Shown here: positions 1 to 7,339 of the stretch, piece by piece
How the letters are laid out: every line of letters starts with the position of its first letter
How positions within the stretch are numbered: position 1 is the stretch's first letter
Assembly (NCBI GenBank): GCA_030430515.1
Contig: JAUIKX010000097.1
Location: 1-11,099 of the forward strand
Direction: 5' to 3'
DNA length: 11,099 nucleotides
Source: Gammaproteobacteria bacterium
GTDB taxonomy: Bacteria > Pseudomonadota > Gammaproteobacteria > Pseudomonadales > Azotimanducaceae
Notes under the pieces: model-generated
What the model was told of the DNA's origin: nothing
Seen by the model: only the letters and a program-made list of their open reading frames with translations
Database searches by the model: none
Translations under genes and position numbers: made by a program

Positions 1-754
1 CTTCGGCGTTGCTGTTCTGACCGGTGAGCGCCGTGGCCGCTTCGTTGAGCATGCGGATGCGATCGCTTTCGTCCACCACGACGATACCGGTCTGCATGCG
101 CTGAATGATCTGCTTGTTGATACGTTCCAGATCTTCGAGTTCCGCGGCCCGGGTCAACGCTTTCATCTCGTTTTCGCGTAGCCGGGACGAGAGGTTCTGT
201 ACCAGAAGCGCGAAAGAGAACAGCAGCAGTCCCAGAACGCCGGCCTCGAAGAAATTGGGCTCGACGCCGTGATCGCCGAAAGTCAGGAAGAGCTCCTGAT
301 AGAGCACTGCAATGGACGCGACGGCGGCAACGAAAGTGCTCCAACGGTCCTGTACGACGATGGCACCAGCGGTGACGGTGACCAGCATGAAGGCGTCAAG
401 ACCGCTGACCACGCCGCCCGACTGATACATCAGCATCGCCAGCCACACCACATCCACACAGACCAGCAGCACGATGAACGTCTGCCGTCGCTGCTCGTCC
501 TCCGGAAGCAGGTCGGCGCCCAGCACCGAGCAGATGTTGAACACGGTATAGCCGAGCGTCGTCCAGAAAAATGCCTGCGGGGTGAGCGTGCCGACATCTG
601 TCGGCAGCCAGTTCTGGGCGAAAAGAACCAGCAGCAGGCCGCCGACGAGAACGCGGTAGTAGTTGTAGACCTTCAGCAGAGAGAAGGTCAGCGCCTGCCG
701 GCGTCGCTGTATCTCTGCGACAACCTCGTTACGGCTGGCGGTGGCGGGGTTCAT
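1..754 (-). CDS. pilS: PilS-like membrane sensor histidine kinase, N-terminal part (runs off left edge)
   Basis: The first 251 codons are present and the frame is open to the window edge. The protein begins MNPATASRNEVVAEIQ and then shows about six hydrophobic segments (roughly residues 33-47, 60-79, 92-110, 119-135, 138-157 and 167-188) with almost no periplasmic domain. A charged, probably coiled-coil linker follows (about 190-220), and then the start of a PAS-like domain (about 220-245, TGIVVVDESDRI...LNEAA). This is the layout of PilS, which senses pilin in the inner membrane and phosphorylates PilR, a sigma54 activator of pilA. The HisKA and ATPase domains lie outside the window, so kinase function is inferred. 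The start codon overlaps the bamD stop as ATGA (754-751), so translation is probably coupled. The position next to bamD supports PilS, but another six-helix PAS kinase cannot be excluded. Confidence 0.75.
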   Translation of the reverse strand, partial: MNPATASRNEVVAEIQRRRQALTFSLLKVYNYYRVLVGGLLLVLFAQNWLPTDVGTLTPQAFFWTTLGYTVFNICSVLGADLLPEDEQRRQTFIVLLVCVDVVWLAMLMYQSGGVVSGLDAFMLVTVTAGAIVVQDRWSTFVAAVASIAVLYQELFLTFGDHGVEPNFFEAGVLGLLLFSFALLVQNLSSRLRENEMKALTRAAELEDLERINKQIIQRMQTGIVVVDESDRIRMLNEAATALTGQNSNAE

Positions 755-1791
755 TCAACAAACGGTAACCAGCTGAACCAGCCTTTTTTCTTTTCTTTGG
801 AGCCGGAATCAGGTTGCCGTGTGGAGGGTGCCTGGTTCTGGCCCGCGACGACTGACGGTGCCAGCTCGGGAGCGGCGCCGGTGGGTGTCTTGAGCTTCAG
901 CGGCGGCGGCACTTCGGGTCGGTCGAGCAGACCCAGGGTCACCAGGTTGGTCCACGACCGGTCGCGGTTGCGGACCTGCTCCGCAAGCACCAGCTCGCCT
1001 TCATCGTTGAACGCCGGGTAAGAAGGGTAGTTGCTCGCCAGCACCCGAAGGGACTCGTTTGCGGCATCTTCCAGACCCAGGTTGTAGGCGCACTCGGTCA
1101 TGATGGCGAGTGCGTCCGGTACGGCACCCGTCTGGCCGTAGTTTTCCAGCACATAGCGGGCACGGTTGTTTGCCGCCATGTAGGCGCCGCGACGCAGATA
1201 GTAGTCGGCTATATGCAGCTCTGAGCGGGCGATGAGTTCGCGAAGATAGATCATGCGTTGCCGCGCGTCCGGTACGTACTGCGAGGTGGGGTATCGGGCC
1301 AGCAGCTGGGCGAACTCCGCGTAGGCCTCGCGCACCGAAGTCATGTCACGTTTGGCTGGGTCGGTGGCGACGAACCGATCGAAGAGGTTGGAATTCTTGT
1401 TGTAAGACGCCAGCCCCTTCAGGTAGTAGGCATAGTCCACGTTCGGGTGGTTCGGGTGCAGACGTATGAAGCGGTCGGCGGCGTTGCGTGCTGCGTCGTG
1501 ATCGAGCGACATGTGGCGCGCGTAGATCAGTTCGAGCTGCGCCTGCTCCGCGTACCGTCCGAAGGGGAAACGGGCCTCCAGGTGCTCCAGATGCTTGATG
1601 GCGGTGGTGTAGTTGCCGCTGCGCAGGAACCGCTGCGCGTGACGGTACAGCACCGCTTCTGAAGATTCCGTGTCTTCGACGTCTTCACCTTCATCGTTGC
1701 CGAAAGGCCAGAGGGCGCAGCCGGAGAGGCTGAAGGTTAAGATGGCGATCAGAGCCAGCGGCACCAGGCGTACTGAGAAGCGCTTTTTCAT
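751..1791 (-). CDS. bamD: Outer membrane protein assembly factor BamD (ComL lipoprotein)
   Basis: The product has 346 residues. It is the essential lipoprotein of the BAM complex that helps insert beta-barrel proteins into the outer membrane from the periplasmic side. A lipoprotein signal peptide (MKKRFSVRL, then a hydrophobic stretch) ends in the lipobox LSGC with the acylated Cys at residue 25; Ala follows, which fits outer-membrane sorting. TPR-like repeats fill about residues 43-265, including the family signature DRFIRLHPNHPNVDY (107-121) and ARYPTSQYVPDA (165-176). The tail after about residue 270 is rich in Pro, Ser and Lys and ends KKKGWFSWLPFVE. The total is about 100 residues longer than the E. 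coli protein (245 aa) but near the size I recall for Pseudomonas. The ATG at 1791 is chosen because it places the signal peptide at the N terminus. An in-frame ATG at 1827 would add 12 residues; neither has a strong Shine-Dalgarno. The stop overlaps the pilS start. Confidence 0.95.
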   Translation of the reverse strand: MKKRFSVRLVPLALIAILTFSLSGCALWPFGNDEGEDVEDTESSEAVLYRHAQRFLRSGNYTTAIKHLEHLEARFPFGRYAEQAQLELIYARHMSLDHDAARNAADRFIRLHPNHPNVDYAYYLKGLASYNKNSNLFDRFVATDPAKRDMTSVREAYAEFAQLLARYPTSQYVPDARQRMIYLRELIARSELHIADYYLRRGAYMAANNRARYVLENYGQTGAVPDALAIMTECAYNLGLEDAANESLRVLASNYPSYPAFNDEGELVLAEQVRNRDRSWTNLVTLGLLDRPEVPPPLKLKTPTGAAPELAPSVVAGQNQAPSTRQPDSGSKEKKKGWFSWLPFVE

Positions 1792-1852
1792 GGTTGCGGA
1801 GCTGGCAAAAGGCAATTCGAAATGCATAGGGTCAGACGTCACCCGATAGAAG

Positions 1853-2821
1853 ATGAGCGATTCTAACAAAAGCCCTTCCATAACGCGCACCGTGAACGTC
1901 CCTCTGGAAATGGCGGGTTTTCGCGTGGACCAGGCGGCCGCGGAGCTGTTGCCGGAATTCTCCCGGGCGCAGCTCAGCCGCTGGCTCAAGGCCGGCGAGC
2001 TGCTGCTGGACGGCCGGCAGGTTGCTGCCAAGACCCGGCTGAGGGGCGGAGAGGGCCTGATCCTGGAGGCTACGCCGGAGCGCCCGGAGATGTGGCACGA
2101 AGCCCAGCCGCTGGCGCTGGATGTGCTGTTCGAGGACGAACACATTCTGGTTCTCAACAAACCGGCTGGGCTGGTGGTGCACCCGGGCGCGGGCAATCCG
2201 GATGGCACATTGGTCAATGCGCTCCTGGCCTATCGCTCGGAGCTGGCTGCGCAGCCCAGGGCAGGTATCGTTCACCGGCTCGACAAAGACACCAGCGGCA
2301 TCATGGTGGTTGCCGTCTCGAGCCTGGCTCACATGCACCTGGTGGCGGCGCTGTCCGAGCGCACCATGGGGCGTCGTTACATGGCGGTGACGGAAGGACG
2401 CCTCACCGGCGGCATGGACATCGACGCGCCTATCGGCCGCCACCCACGTCACCGCACCCGACAGGCGGTTCGTCAGGACGGCCGGCCGGCGAGAACGACG
2501 ATCCGCGTGCAGGAGCGCTATCCGGTGCATACCCTGGTGGAAGCGGTGCTGCACAGCGGCCGCACCCACCAGATTCGCGTGCATCTTGCCGACCGCGGTT
2601 ACCCCCTGGTTGGCGACCGTCTTTACGGTGCGCGCGGCCGGCTGCCTGTTGCGGCGGGCACGGAACTGACACAGATGTTGCAGAACTTTCCGAGGCAGGC
2701 GCTGCACGCCTACCGTTTGCGTTTAGAGCACCCGGCTACCGGAGAGCCGATGACCTTCGAGGCCCCCTGGCCGGATGACTTCGCGCGTCTGGTCAGCGCA
2801 TTGCGGGCGTCGGTTGCCTGA
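1853..2821 (+). CDS. rluD: 23S rRNA pseudouridine synthase RluD
   Basis: The product has 322 residues. RluD converts uridines in helix 69 of 23S rRNA (1911, 1915 and 1917 in E. coli numbering) to pseudouridine during late assembly of the large subunit. An N-terminal S4-like RNA-binding domain spans about residues 20-78 (RVDQAAAELLPEFSRAQLSR...). The catalytic domain follows, with the RluA-family motif HRLDKDTSG at 141-149 and the catalytic Asp at 144. ILVLNKPAGLVVHPGAG (98-114) and SGRTHQIRVH (236-245) are further family motifs. The length matches E. coli RluD (326 aa). The ATG at 1853 is the first Met before the conserved region and has only a weak AGAAG ribosome site. The gene is divergent from bamD with a 61-bp gap. 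The usual downstream partner pgeF (yfiH) is not present; guaB follows instead. Confidence 0.95.
   Translation: MSDSNKSPSITRTVNVPLEMAGFRVDQAAAELLPEFSRAQLSRWLKAGELLLDGRQVAAKTRLRGGEGLILEATPERPEMWHEAQPLALDVLFEDEHILVLNKPAGLVVHPGAGNPDGTLVNALLAYRSELAAQPRAGIVHRLDKDTSGIMVVAVSSLAHMHLVAALSERTMGRRYMAVTEGRLTGGMDIDAPIGRHPRHRTRQAVRQDGRPARTTIRVQERYPVHTLVEAVLHSGRTHQIRVHLADRGYPLVGDRLYGARGRLPVAAGTELTQMLQNFPRQALHAYRLRLEHPATGEPMTFEAPWPDDFARLVSALRASVA
1860..1868 (-). promoter_or_regulatory. Candidate extended -10 promoter for bamD
   Basis: Read on the minus strand, 1868-1860 is TGTTAGAAT: a TAGAAT hexamer (one mismatch to TATAAT) preceded by TG and one base, the extended -10 form. No good -35 sits 17 bp upstream, which extended -10 promoters can tolerate. 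It would start transcription near 1853 and give bamD a leader of about 60 nt. The element lies inside codons 3-6 of the divergent rluD gene, so the two 5' ends would overlap. This is inferred from sequence alone. Confidence 0.3.
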
Positions 2822-2827
2822 GGCGCG

Positions 2828-2856
2828 TTTACTTCGGTGGGGGGCATCGGTAGAAT
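2828..2856 (+). promoter_or_regulatory. Candidate sigma70 promoter of guaBA
   Basis: TTTACT (2828-2833) and TAGAAT (2851-2856) are separated by 17 bp. They match TTGACA at 4 of 6 positions and TATAAT at 5 of 6. Transcription would start near 2863, leaving a short leader of about 16 nt before the guaB ATG at 2879. The leader contains GGGGT (2868-2872), six bases before the ATG, which could act as a modest ribosome site. The position, in the only non-coding gap ahead of guaB, supports the call. No PurR-like operator or riboswitch fold was recognised. Confidence 0.45.
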
Positions 2857-2878
2857 CCCATTTTTGTGGGGTTCAAAA

Positions 2879-4348
2879 ATGTTACGCATCGCTAGCGAAG
2901 CGCTCACTTTCGACGACGTTCTTCTCCTCCCGGCCTATTCCCAGGTTCTGCCTTCCGAAGTTTCACTGGAAACACGGCTCTCGCGGGACATCCGGCTGAA
3001 CATCCCTCTGGTATCCAGCGCCATGGATACGGTGACCGAGGCGCGCCTGGCCATCGCCATGGCCCAGGAAGGCGGCATCGGCATCGTGCACAAGAACATG
3101 CCCGTCGACCAGCAGGCCCGGGAAGTGCGCGACGTCAAGAAGTTCGAAACCGGTGTCATTCGCGACCCGATCACCATCGGCCCGGATCGCACGGTACGGG
3201 AACTCATCGAACTCACCATGGAAGCCAACATCTCCGGTGTGCCTGTAGTGGAGAACGGCCAGCTCATCGGCATCATCACCAGCCGCGATGTGCGCTTCGA
3301 ACGCAGCCTCGACAATAAGGTCCGCGATGTGATGACGCCGCAGGAACGGCTGGTCACGGCTCGGGAGGGTGCGAGCTTCGAAGAGATCACCGCGCTGCTG
3401 CACAAACACCGCATCGAAAAAATTCTGCTGGTGGGTGAGGGGTACGAGCTCACCGGCATGGTGACGGTCAAAGACATCAATAAAGCCCGTGCCTTTCCGA
3501 ATGCGTGCAAGGATAGCGAAGGCAGGCTGCGCGTTGGAGCCAGCGTCGGCACTTCGCCCGATACCGATGAGCGTGCGGCCGCGCTGGTGGAGGCCGGCGT
3601 CGATGTGCTCATCGTCGACACCGCGCACGGTCATTCGCAGAAGGTGCTGGATACCGTGAGTTTCATCAAGCAGCGCTACCCGACGGTGAACGTGATCGGC
3701 GGCAACGTCGCCACCTACGACGGCGCCAGAGCCCTGCTCGATGCCGGGGTAGACGCCGTCAAGGTCGGTATCGGTCCAGGTTCGATCTGCACCACGCGTG
3801 TGGTGACGGGGATCGGCGTGCCGCAGATCACCGCGGTTTCGGAAGCTGCGCGGGCGGCTCAAGCGGAAGGCGTGCCGATCATTGCCGACGGCGGTGTGCG
3901 CTATTCGGGAGACATCGCCAAGGCCATCGTTGCCGGTGCCAGCAGCGTCATGGTGGGTGGCCTGCTCGCTGGCACCGACGAAGCGCCTGGTGAGGTGGAG
4001 CTCTATCAGGGGCGCACCTACAAATCCTATCGGGGTATGGGCTCGCTGGGCGCCATGTCTGGAGCGAACGGTTCCAGCGATCGCTACTTCCAGGAGCTCG
4101 AAGGCGACGGCCGCAAGCTCGTACCGGAAGGCATCGAAGGACGCGTTCCTTACCGTGGCCCGGTCAGCCCGATCGTGCACCAGCTCATGGGCGGGTTACG
4201 TGCCTCCATGGGATACACCGGTTCGGCAGACATCGAAGAGATGCGCACCCGACCGGAATTCGTTCGCATCAGCGGCGCCAGCATGGCCGAGAGCCACGTT
4301 CACGACGTGACGATCACTAAAGAAGCACCGAACTACCCCTTGAGCTGA
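2879..4348 (+). CDS. guaB: IMP dehydrogenase
   Basis: The product has 489 residues. It oxidises IMP to XMP with NAD+, the committed step of guanine nucleotide synthesis, in the cytoplasm. The N terminus MLRIASEALTFDDVLLLPA is the standard start of bacterial GuaB, which is why the ATG at 2879 is chosen over the in-frame ATG at 2837 that would add 14 unrelated residues. The TIM barrel is interrupted by two CBS domains (about 94-145 and 152-205). The catalytic loop GPGSICTTR carries the nucleophile Cys304, GGNVAT (274-279) and ADGGVRYSGDIAKAI (336-350) are phosphate/substrate-binding segments, and the mobile flap holds the conserved Arg402-Tyr403 pair. The C terminus HVHDVTITKEAPNY is typical. 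Length is as in E. coli (488 aa). It is followed by guaA after 15 bp, an operon. Confidence 0.98.
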   Translation: MLRIASEALTFDDVLLLPAYSQVLPSEVSLETRLSRDIRLNIPLVSSAMDTVTEARLAIAMAQEGGIGIVHKNMPVDQQAREVRDVKKFETGVIRDPITIGPDRTVRELIELTMEANISGVPVVENGQLIGIITSRDVRFERSLDNKVRDVMTPQERLVTAREGASFEEITALLHKHRIEKILLVGEGYELTGMVTVKDINKARAFPNACKDSEGRLRVGASVGTSPDTDERAAALVEAGVDVLIVDTAHGHSQKVLDTVSFIKQRYPTVNVIGGNVATYDGARALLDAGVDAVKVGIGPGSICTTRVVTGIGVPQITAVSEAARAAQAEGVPIIADGGVRYSGDIAKAIVAGASSVMVGGLLAGTDEAPGEVELYQGRTYKSYRGMGSLGAMSGANGSSDRYFQELEGDGRKLVPEGIEGRVPYRGPVSPIVHQLMGGLRASMGYTGSADIEEMRTRPEFVRISGASMAESHVHDVTITKEAPNYPLS

Positions 4349-4363
4349 GCAGACCCGACATCT

Positions 4364-5929
4364 ATGGATATTCATAACGAACGGCTGCTGATCGTCGATT
4401 TCGGCTCGCAGTACACGCAGCTCATTGCCCGGCGGGTGCGCGAAGCGGGTGTGTACTGCGAGATCCATCCCTTCGATATGACGGACGCAGACGTCCGCGA
4501 GTTTGCGCCCAAAGGGGTCATTCTTTCCGGTGGTCCCGAGTCCGTCACCCTGGGCCAGACCCCGCGCGCACCGCAGGTGATCTTCGAGCTCGGTGTGCCG
4601 GTGCTCGGCATCTGCTACGGCATGCAGACCATGGCGACACAGCTGGGCGGCACGGTGAGCGCCAGCGATACGCGCGAGTTTGGCCATGCGGTCATCGAGC
4701 AGCGTTTCGAGGCGCCGCTCTTCGCCGACGTGGTATTCGAAGCGGGTGGCACTCTGCCGGTGTGGATGAGTCACGGCGACAAAGTCACCGCTCTGCCTGC
4801 GGGCTTCGAGCTTCTGGCATCGACCCCGAGCGCGCCGATCGCGGCAATGGTTAATCTCGAGCGACGATTCTACGGCGTGCAGTTTCATCCGGAAGTGACG
4901 CACACGGCGTACGGCGGCGAGATGCTCACCGGCTTCGCCAAGGGCATCTGTGGCTGCGCCGGCACCTGGACGGCTTCCAACATCGTTGAAGACGCCATCG
5001 ACCAGGTCAGGGAAATGGTTGGCGATCAGAAGGTGGTGCTCGGCCTGTCCGGCGGCGTCGACTCCAGCGTGGTTGCCGCGCTGCTGGCGAGGGCCATCGG
5101 CGATCAGCTCACCTGCGTTTTTGTCGATAATGGTCTCCTGCGCAAGAACGAGCGCGAAGAGGTGGAAGCGGCCTTTGCACCTTCCAACACGCTCGACCTC
5201 AATTTGGTCGTCGTGGATGCCCGCGCGGAATTTATTCAGCGCCTGGAAGGTTCCGACGATCCGGAAGCCAAGCGCAAGATCATCGGCAATACTTTCATCG
5301 AAGTGTTCGAACGCGAGGCAAACAAGCTGGAGGACGTGGCCTGGTTGGCCCAGGGCACGATCTATCCGGATGTCATCGAAAGTGCTGCCAGCAAGTACGG
5401 CAAAGCGCACGTCATCAAGTCGCACCACAACGTGGGCGGCCTTCCGGAACGCATGCATCTGAAGCTGGTCGAGCCTCTGCGGGAGCTCTTCAAAGACGAA
5501 GTGCGACGCATCGGTGTGCACCTCGGCCTGCCGGACAGCCTGGTATACCGCCATCCGTTTCCCGGTCCGGGCCTCGGCGTGCGCATACTGGGTGAGGTCA
5601 AGGCATCCTATGCAGACGTGCTGCGTGAAGCCGATGCGATATTCATTGAAGAACTGCGCGCGGCTGATCTCTATCACCAGGTCAGCCAGGCTTTTGCGGT
5701 GTACCTGCCGGTGAAATCCGTAGGTGTGGTCGGAGACGCCCGCCGCTACGAGCACGTCATCGCTTTGCGCGCGGTGGAAACCACCGACTTCATGACGGCT
5801 CGCTGGGCTCATTTGCCTTATGAGTTCATCGAGAAGGTGTCCAACCGCATCATCAACGAGATTGCTGCGGTTTCCCGCGTGGTCTACGACGTATCGAGCA
5901 AACCGCCAGCGACCATCGAGTGGGAATGA
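4364..5929 (+). CDS. guaA: GMP synthase (glutamine-hydrolysing)
   Basis: The product has 521 residues. It aminates XMP to GMP using ATP and the ammonia released from glutamine, completing the pathway begun by GuaB. The N-terminal class I glutamine amidotransferase domain (about 8-200) shows the catalytic triad: Cys84 in GICYGMQ, His175 and Glu177 in FHPE. The ATP-pyrophosphatase domain begins about residue 205 with the PP-loop LSGGVDSS (228-235). The C-terminal dimerisation domain includes HPFPGPGLGVRILGE and ends in PPATIEWE, as in other bacterial GuaA proteins. The length is close to E. coli GuaA (525 aa). The ATG at 4364 has no clear Shine-Dalgarno, so expression may depend on translation of guaB 15 bp upstream. 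The gene converges with the minus-strand operon beyond 6068. Confidence 0.98.
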   Translation: MDIHNERLLIVDFGSQYTQLIARRVREAGVYCEIHPFDMTDADVREFAPKGVILSGGPESVTLGQTPRAPQVIFELGVPVLGICYGMQTMATQLGGTVSASDTREFGHAVIEQRFEAPLFADVVFEAGGTLPVWMSHGDKVTALPAGFELLASTPSAPIAAMVNLERRFYGVQFHPEVTHTAYGGEMLTGFAKGICGCAGTWTASNIVEDAIDQVREMVGDQKVVLGLSGGVDSSVVAALLARAIGDQLTCVFVDNGLLRKNEREEVEAAFAPSNTLDLNLVVVDARAEFIQRLEGSDDPEAKRKIIGNTFIEVFEREANKLEDVAWLAQGTIYPDVIESAASKYGKAHVIKSHHNVGGLPERMHLKLVEPLRELFKDEVRRIGVHLGLPDSLVYRHPFPGPGLGVRILGEVKASYADVLREADAIFIEELRAADLYHQVSQAFAVYLPVKSVGVVGDARRYEHVIALRAVETTDFMTARWAHLPYEFIEKVSNRIINEIAAVSRVVYDVSSKPPATIEWE

Positions 5930-5995
5930 CTGGCACTGGATGCACGGTTCTGGTTCCGGTTTGGGACGCAGATGATCCGGTTCTGCCGGAGTAAG

Positions 5996-6036
5996 AAAAA
6001 CGCGCTGGTCTCTCAGTGGGTGATGAGAGACGGCGC
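5996..6036 (-). terminator. Rho-independent terminator of the RND-transport operon, possibly bidirectional
   Basis: A stem of seven perfect pairs (GTCTCTC 6008-6014 with GAGAGAC 6025-6031) around a 10-nt loop is extended, across a small internal loop, by GCGC (6002-6005) with GCGC (6033-6036). Read on the minus strand the stem is followed by one G and then TTTTTCTT (6000-5993), a classic U-tract. It lies about 30 bp after the stop of the barrel gene, so it should end that operon. On the plus strand the stem is followed only by TTCACTTTTC, so ending guaBA transcripts here is possible but weaker. The rest of the 5930-6067 gap holds nothing else I can identify apart from a short CCGG/CCGG inverted repeat (5977-5989) without a T-tract. 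Confidence 0.8.
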
Positions 6037-6067
6037 TTCACTTTTCAGAGGTGGCGTTCGCAGCCCT

Positions 6068-7336
6068 TTAGATCCTGATGCGCGCTTTCAACCAAACGCG
6101 CGACTGCTGCTCGAACTGACCGAAAATGCCGCTGTCTGCGCCGTAGATCCATTCTCCTCCAGCGAGCAAATCGATGTTTTGACGGAAGCTCCACTTCAGC
6201 GACGAAGCGAAGTAGCCGTCCCCCTTGCGGAGATCATTTACCGATTCGAATTTGAGCTCCCCTCGATCGTTCAGAAAACGACGCTGCAACCGCAAAGTGG
6301 CGAGCACATCTTCTTTGGGTCTAACTGCGCGGTTATTGGTTGAAAAAATTCTGTCGTATGTCATTTGACCGAGAACAAACCACTTTCCAGCAAGCCAGCG
6401 GTCGGCACCGACGCCAGCAATCCAACGTCTGACACGCTCCTGCCCGAGACCTCCTCCTGTATTCACGCGCTGATCGGGCAGATAGGCAACCTCTGCTCGC
6501 ACTACCTGATCGCCGAGTGATTGCTGCAGGTATCCACCGAGCAGCGTTCTTTTTGGAAAGGTCAGTAGAACGCGGCCACTTCTATGTGCAAGCACGGGCT
6601 CGGTGTCTGGCCCTCGGAAGGCGAGTACGGCGGCATCCATACCGCTTCGCAACCTTCGGCTGACTTTAATTGCACCGGTCAGCGACTGGCGTCCGGTCTG
6701 AAGTTCAATGGATGGCTCAAAAGCCGGACTAAACGGCAAGCCGCCTGTAAATCGACTCGCGGTGGGTAGCAGGGCGCTGTCCTGCTTGGGTAGCTGCGAT
6801 ACCGTACTGTCAGCAATTAACGCCAGATCAACACGGTAGCCCTCAAGCGTCGTGCGTAGCCGTGCGCTCCATCTAGGGATTCGCTCGGGTTTCTGTTCTG
6901 TAAAAACAAAGTCACGGCGGCGTACTGGGTCGAGCCGGTCGGTCACTCGATAGCCATCAATAACGCCCCAGGCAAACGTTTGCCGACCAAGCGAAAAACT
7001 GGTTTTACCCTTTCTGTAACGTAGTACCAGCTGGCGAAGTTCCAGCCGTGTATCGCCTCCGCTGACCAGTGGTTTTGCTTGACGGTCATACGTGTCTACC
7101 GTACCGAGACCGACGTCGTCATGCGCATGCTCCAGGGCCAACGTCCCTTGAACCTGCCATCGGCGGCTGAGCTTTTGCTTCAAGCGGCTCTCTATGGAAA
7201 AGCGTTTGATCACTTGGTCGTTGTTGCGCACTGTGTGGGCCGACCAAAACTGAAGCTCGGAACTTACGGATGATGCGGCATGGCCTGCTGGCAATGTCAT
7301 GGAGCAGACGGCGAGAAGTCGTAACAGTTGGCTCAC
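6068..7336 (-). CDS. Secreted outer-membrane beta-barrel protein, DUF1302-like, partner of RND transporter
   Basis: The product has 422 residues. A signal peptide (hydrophobic core about 4-15, probable cleavage after AGHA at residue 20) is followed by a polar sequence of alternating hydrophobic and polar residues, as in membrane beta-strands, with no transmembrane helix. Segments resembling DUF1302-type outer-membrane proteins are LGRQTFAWGVIDG (116-128), VTDRLDPV (131-138) and RIPRWSARLRTT (152-163). The protein ends VWLKARIRI, an alternating strand, but without the terminal Phe common in barrels. The start is a GTG at 7336, three bases after the stop of the preceding gene, with GGAG about 9 nt upstream of it inside that gene; translation is probably coupled. 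It is the last gene of the operon, before the terminator. Family membership is from remembered motifs; channel function and substrate are inferred from context. A generic porin-like protein is the main alternative. Confidence 0.65.
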   Translation of the reverse strand: MSQLLRLLAVCSMTLPAGHAASSVSSELQFWSAHTVRNNDQVIKRFSIESRLKQKLSRRWQVQGTLALEHAHDDVGLGTVDTYDRQAKPLVSGGDTRLELRQLVLRYRKGKTSFSLGRQTFAWGVIDGYRVTDRLDPVRRRDFVFTEQKPERIPRWSARLRTTLEGYRVDLALIADSTVSQLPKQDSALLPTASRFTGGLPFSPAFEPSIELQTGRQSLTGAIKVSRRLRSGMDAAVLAFRGPDTEPVLAHRSGRVLLTFPKRTLLGGYLQQSLGDQVVRAEVAYLPDQRVNTGGGLGQERVRRWIAGVGADRWLAGKWFVLGQMTYDRIFSTNNRAVRPKEDVLATLRLQRRFLNDRGELKFESVNDLRKGDGYFASSLKWSFRQNIDLLAGGEWIYGADSGIFGQFEQQSRVWLKARIRI

Positions 7337-7339
7337 GCT

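Noticed and set aside
269..1021. Plus-strand open frame across pilS and the end of bamD
   Set aside because: It crosses two real minus-strand genes and has no signal of its own; the translation is rich in His, Gln and Arg.
1832..2707. Antisense open frame opposite rluD (291 codons)
   Set aside because: Low-complexity His/Arg-rich translation opposite a clear RluD gene.
2963..4180. Antisense open frame opposite guaB (405 codons)
   Set aside because: Same reason: composition of a shadow frame, no domain, and guaB is unmistakable on the plus strand.
4196..5812. Long antisense open frame opposite guaA and the end of guaB (538 codons)
   Set aside because: It lies opposite strongly conserved genes in a GC-rich sequence where stop codons are rare on the other strand. 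Its translation is rich in His, Arg and Asp with no recognisable family.
6002..6075. Possible tRNA near the guaA 3' end because of the GC-rich stem
   Set aside because: The stem is a single hairpin with a U-tract on the minus strand. No cloverleaf arms, T-loop sequence or CCA-proximal pairing could be drawn.
5972..6343. Plus-strand open frame of 123 codons between guaA and the barrel gene
   Set aside because: It overlaps the terminator stem and the 3' end of the barrel gene, which has a signal peptide and barrel features on the minus strand.
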